Source of the DNA: Salinivirgaceae bacterium
Lineage (GTDB): Bacteria; Bacteroidota; Bacteroidia; Bacteroidales; Salinivirgaceae
DNA: 37,636 bases
Assembly: GCA_002869335.1 (NCBI GenBank)
Contig: PKTE01000310.1
Location: 1-37,636 of the forward strand
Direction: 5' to 3'
The position numbers were made by a program, and so were the translations under genes. Position 1 is the stretch's first letter; each line of letters starts with the position of its first letter. The notes beneath the pieces are model-generated. The model saw only the letters and a list, made by a program, of their open reading frames with translations. It did not search any database and was not told the DNA's origin. Positions 36,044 through 37,636 of the stretch are shown here, one piece after another.

Positions 36044-36959
36044 TCCAGATACAATATTAGCACCTAAAAGAATTACAGCTAAAAACATGACCGAAAAGGA
36101 GTTTTTCTATGGTCATAAGGCTTGTGCCGGTTGTGGCGGATCAGTTGCAGTAAGATTGGCTTTAAAGGTTACTGGAGAAAGAACATTGGCCGCTTTTCCT
36201 GCAGGATGTATGGCAGCTGTTGGATTTATTTACCCACAGATGGCATTTCAGAATAACGCCATTATTACAACTTTCCCAGGAGTAGCCAGTATGGCCTCTG
36301 GAATAAGCGTTGGAGCTAAAGCATTGGGTTTAAAAGACTATAAAACTGTAGCTTTTGCGGGTGATGGTGGTACTGCTGATATTGGATTGCAAGCACTTTC
36401 AGGAATGATTGACCGTGGCGATGATTTAATGTACATCTGCTACGACAATGAAGCTTATATGAATACAGGTATTCAAAAATCAGGATTAACACCTTACGGA
36501 ACGCAAACAACTACAACACCTGCAGGTAAAAATCTTCCTGGAACTAAGACACACAAGAAAAACCTGTTTGAAATCATTGCTGCTCATGATATCGCTTATG
36601 CGGCTACAGCAAGTATTGGATATCCACAGGATTATATTAATAAAGTAAATAAAGCCAAACAAATCAAAGGGCCATCATTTATACATGTATATGCCTCTTG
36701 CCCTACTGGCTGGGGAACACCAACTAACACAACAATTGAAATTGCAAAAGAAGTTGTTGATACAGGTCTTTTCTTTTTAGCTGAATATGAAAATGGTGAA
36801 TTCAAACTAAATAAGAATCCTAAAGAATTTAAGTCCATTAAAAATCACTTAAGTAAGCAAGGAAGATTTAAGCATTTAACTGATAATGATTACGATATAA
36901 TTACAAAACAGCGCGATATGAAATGGGAACGTATGCGCAAATTTTGGACACTCCCATAA
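36036..36959 (+). CDS. porB: Pyruvate:ferredoxin oxidoreductase beta subunit
   Basis: A 307-residue TPP-binding subunit. The TPP/Mg motif is GDGGTADIGL (109-118), with the Asn of NEAYMNTG ~25-30 residues on (DNE at 137-139). Four cysteines that can hold the proximal 4Fe-4S cluster are visible: Cys30 and Cys33 (CAGC), Cys58 and Cys222 (YASCPTGW). With porCDA it converts pyruvate and CoA to acetyl-CoA, CO2 and reduced ferredoxin, or the reverse. It is the last gene of the operon, with a terminator at 37056. Confidence 0.93.
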   Translation: MNSPDTILAPKRITAKNMTEKEFFYGHKACAGCGGSVAVRLALKVTGERTLAAFPAGCMAAVGFIYPQMAFQNNAIITTFPGVASMASGISVGAKALGLKDYKTVAFAGDGGTADIGLQALSGMIDRGDDLMYICYDNEAYMNTGIQKSGLTPYGTQTTTTPAGKNLPGTKTHKKNLFEIIAAHDIAYAATASIGYPQDYINKVNKAKQIKGPSFIHVYASCPTGWGTPTNTTIEIAKEVVDTGLFFLAEYENGEFKLNKNPKEFKSIKNHLSKQGRFKHLTDNDYDIITKQRDMKWERMRKFWTLP

Positions 36960-37055
36960 ACAAGTACTAGCGTAAGCTGCTAGAAGAAACAAAAAACCGA
37001 TTTTATCGGGAAAACAGACTCTTTATAGGTTGTGAAGTAGATCATAGCTACTATT
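36960..37055 (+). other. Hairpin-rich leader to the porB terminator, possible small RNA
   Basis: Contains CTAGC-GTAAGCT-GCTAG, CCGATTTTATCGG and GTAG-ATCATAG-CTAC as short hairpins in a row, then the terminator hairpin. No ORF. It may be just a 3' UTR or a structured 3'-derived RNA. Confidence 0.35.
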
Positions 37056-37086
37056 GGGCCGCCAGAAATGGTGGCCCTCACTTTTT
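37056..37086 (+). terminator. Rho-independent terminator of the por operon
   Basis: GGGCCGCCA-GAAA-TGGTGGCCC forms a 9-bp stem with one G-T pair and a GNRA loop, followed by TCAC and five Ts. Confidence 0.8.
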
Positions 37087-37106
37087 ATAAGCCCAAATAC
37101 AGCAAA

Positions 37107-37137
37107 AAACCTGTTAGGGTTTTAACCTAACAGGTTT
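37107..37137. terminator. Bidirectional hairpin between porB and metK
   Basis: AAACCTGTTAGG and CCTAACAGGTTT form a perfect 12-bp stem with a 7-nt loop. On the minus strand it is followed by Ts, so it can act as a second terminator for metK. Confidence 0.75.
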
Positions 37138-37142
37138 AACAA

Positions 37143-37171
37143 AAAAAGTCCGACTAACAGCCGGACTTTTT
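37143..37171 (-). terminator. Rho-independent terminator of metK
   Basis: AAAAAGTCCG and CGGACTTTTT form a 10-bp stem around a 9-nt loop. In the metK direction it is followed by seven Ts and lies 21 nt after the metK stop. Confidence 0.85.
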
Positions 37172-37192
37172 AAATATTATGAAGATAGCATT

Positions 37193-37636
37193 TTACAAAC
37201 CAAATGCTTCTTTAATTTTATCAACATAGTCTAATTTTTCCCATGCGAAAAATTCAACTTCTTTCTCAACGATTTTTTCTCCTCCGTTTGTTCCTTCTAT
37301 AAACTGAACTTTTTTGGTATATGGGTCACGTCCCATGTGTCCATAAGCAGCAGTTTCTTCGAAAACAGGATTTTTCAAACCGAAACGTTTTACAATATAA
37401 GCTGGGCGCATGTCGAAAATTTCATTCAATTTTGCAGCAATCTCACCATCAGTCATATTTACGTTGGATTTTCCGTATGTTTCAACATACAAACCAACAG
37501 GCTGTGCTACTCCAATAGCATAAGCTACCTGAACCAAAGCCTCGTCAGCAACACCTGCTGCCACAAGGTTTTTAGCAATATGACGAGTTGCATACGCAGC
37601 AGAACGGTCTACTTTTGAAGAATCTTTACCAGAGAA
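37193..37636 (-). CDS. metK: S-adenosylmethionine synthetase, C-terminal part
   Basis: The frame is open through the right edge, so only the last 147 residues are present and the start is outside the window. The visible part begins [20 protein letters not shown], which holds the conserved lysine and aspartate of the SAM synthetase active site, followed by [14 protein letters not shown] and [13 protein letters not shown]. The enzyme makes S-adenosylmethionine from methionine and ATP. The C-terminal extension ([20 protein letters not shown]) is usual in Bacteroidota. It converges with the por operon. Confidence 0.96.
   Translation of the reverse strand, partial: FSGKDSSKVDRSAAYATRHIAKNLVAAGVADEALVQVAYAIGVAQPVGLYVETYGKSNVNMTDGEIAAKLNEIFDMRPAYIVKRFGLKNPVFEETAAYGHMGRDPYTKKVQFIEGTNGGEKIVEKEVEFFAWEKLDYVDKIKEAFGL

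Noticed and set aside
1-37636. Reassignment of TAA to an amino acid
   Set aside because: TAA ends most of the intact genes here at family-typical C-termini, including mmdA where it overlaps the next ATG.

Overview
The window looks like chromosome of a low-GC member of the Bacteroidota, probably a marine or sediment Bacteroidales/Marinilabiliales-type anaerobe. The signs are a TonB-dependent receptor with a carboxypeptidase-regulatory-like N-terminus, a propeller/Y_Y_Y/SpoIIE sensor, a tricorn-type protease, a GH3-serine hydrolase fusion, and repeated matches to the Bacteroidota -7 promoter box TAnnTTTG. No phage, transposon or CRISPR signature is visible. Both end genes run off the window: a DUF5916 protein at the left edge and metK at the right edge.

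Layout. 1-6549: DUF5916 outer-membrane-type protein (partial), TonB-dependent receptor, acyl-ACP thioesterase and GtrA-like membrane protein. 6734-11248: two signalling genes, a membrane-anchored class III nucleotide cyclase and a propeller-SpoIIE phosphatase. 11329-18195: a lipoprotein, a tricorn-like periplasmic protease and a GH3-beta-lactamase-fold fusion. 18317-22778: an operon for methylmalonyl-CoA epimerase and a sodium-pumping methylmalonyl-CoA decarboxylase (mce, mmdA, oadG, biotin carrier, beta subunit), which fits propionate formation from succinate. 22975-24581: small genes of unknown role around a TonB/TolA-like protein, including two opposite-strand paralogous genes for proteins of about 62 residues. 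24866-28146: NdpA-like nucleoid protein, a 94-residue helical protein and thrS. 28207-29838: sodium:solute symporter and tRNA-Ser(UGA). 30145-33232: AMP-forming acyl-CoA ligase, a secreted MORN/YwqK-like protein and a queuosine-precursor transporter. 33343-36959: an Lrp/AsnC regulator divergent from a four-subunit pyruvate:ferredoxin oxidoreductase operon in the order gamma-delta-alpha-beta. The right end holds a cluster of RNA hairpins and metK.

The most unusual signal is that two core genes are each cut by one in-frame TAA with the reading frame otherwise intact: oadG (TAA at 20480-20482) and thrS (TAA at 27238-27240, at a position that is normally Tyr). TAA is also the commonest normal stop in the window, so codon reassignment is unlikely. 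Sequence error, recent mutation or readthrough remain. Other points worth a second look are a lipocalin-like periplasmic domain fused to the front of the decarboxylase beta subunit, the tandem small paralogs, an ACP-like small protein without the carrier serine, a palindrome inside the mmd promoter, and a hairpin-rich stretch between porB and metK.

Together the metabolic genes suggest fermentative or anaerobic energy metabolism: pyruvate to acetyl-CoA plus reduced ferredoxin by POR, and methylmalonyl-CoA to propionyl-CoA coupled to sodium export, with a sodium-driven symporter nearby as a possible user of that gradient (inference). All calls come from reading the sequence alone. No database search was run.
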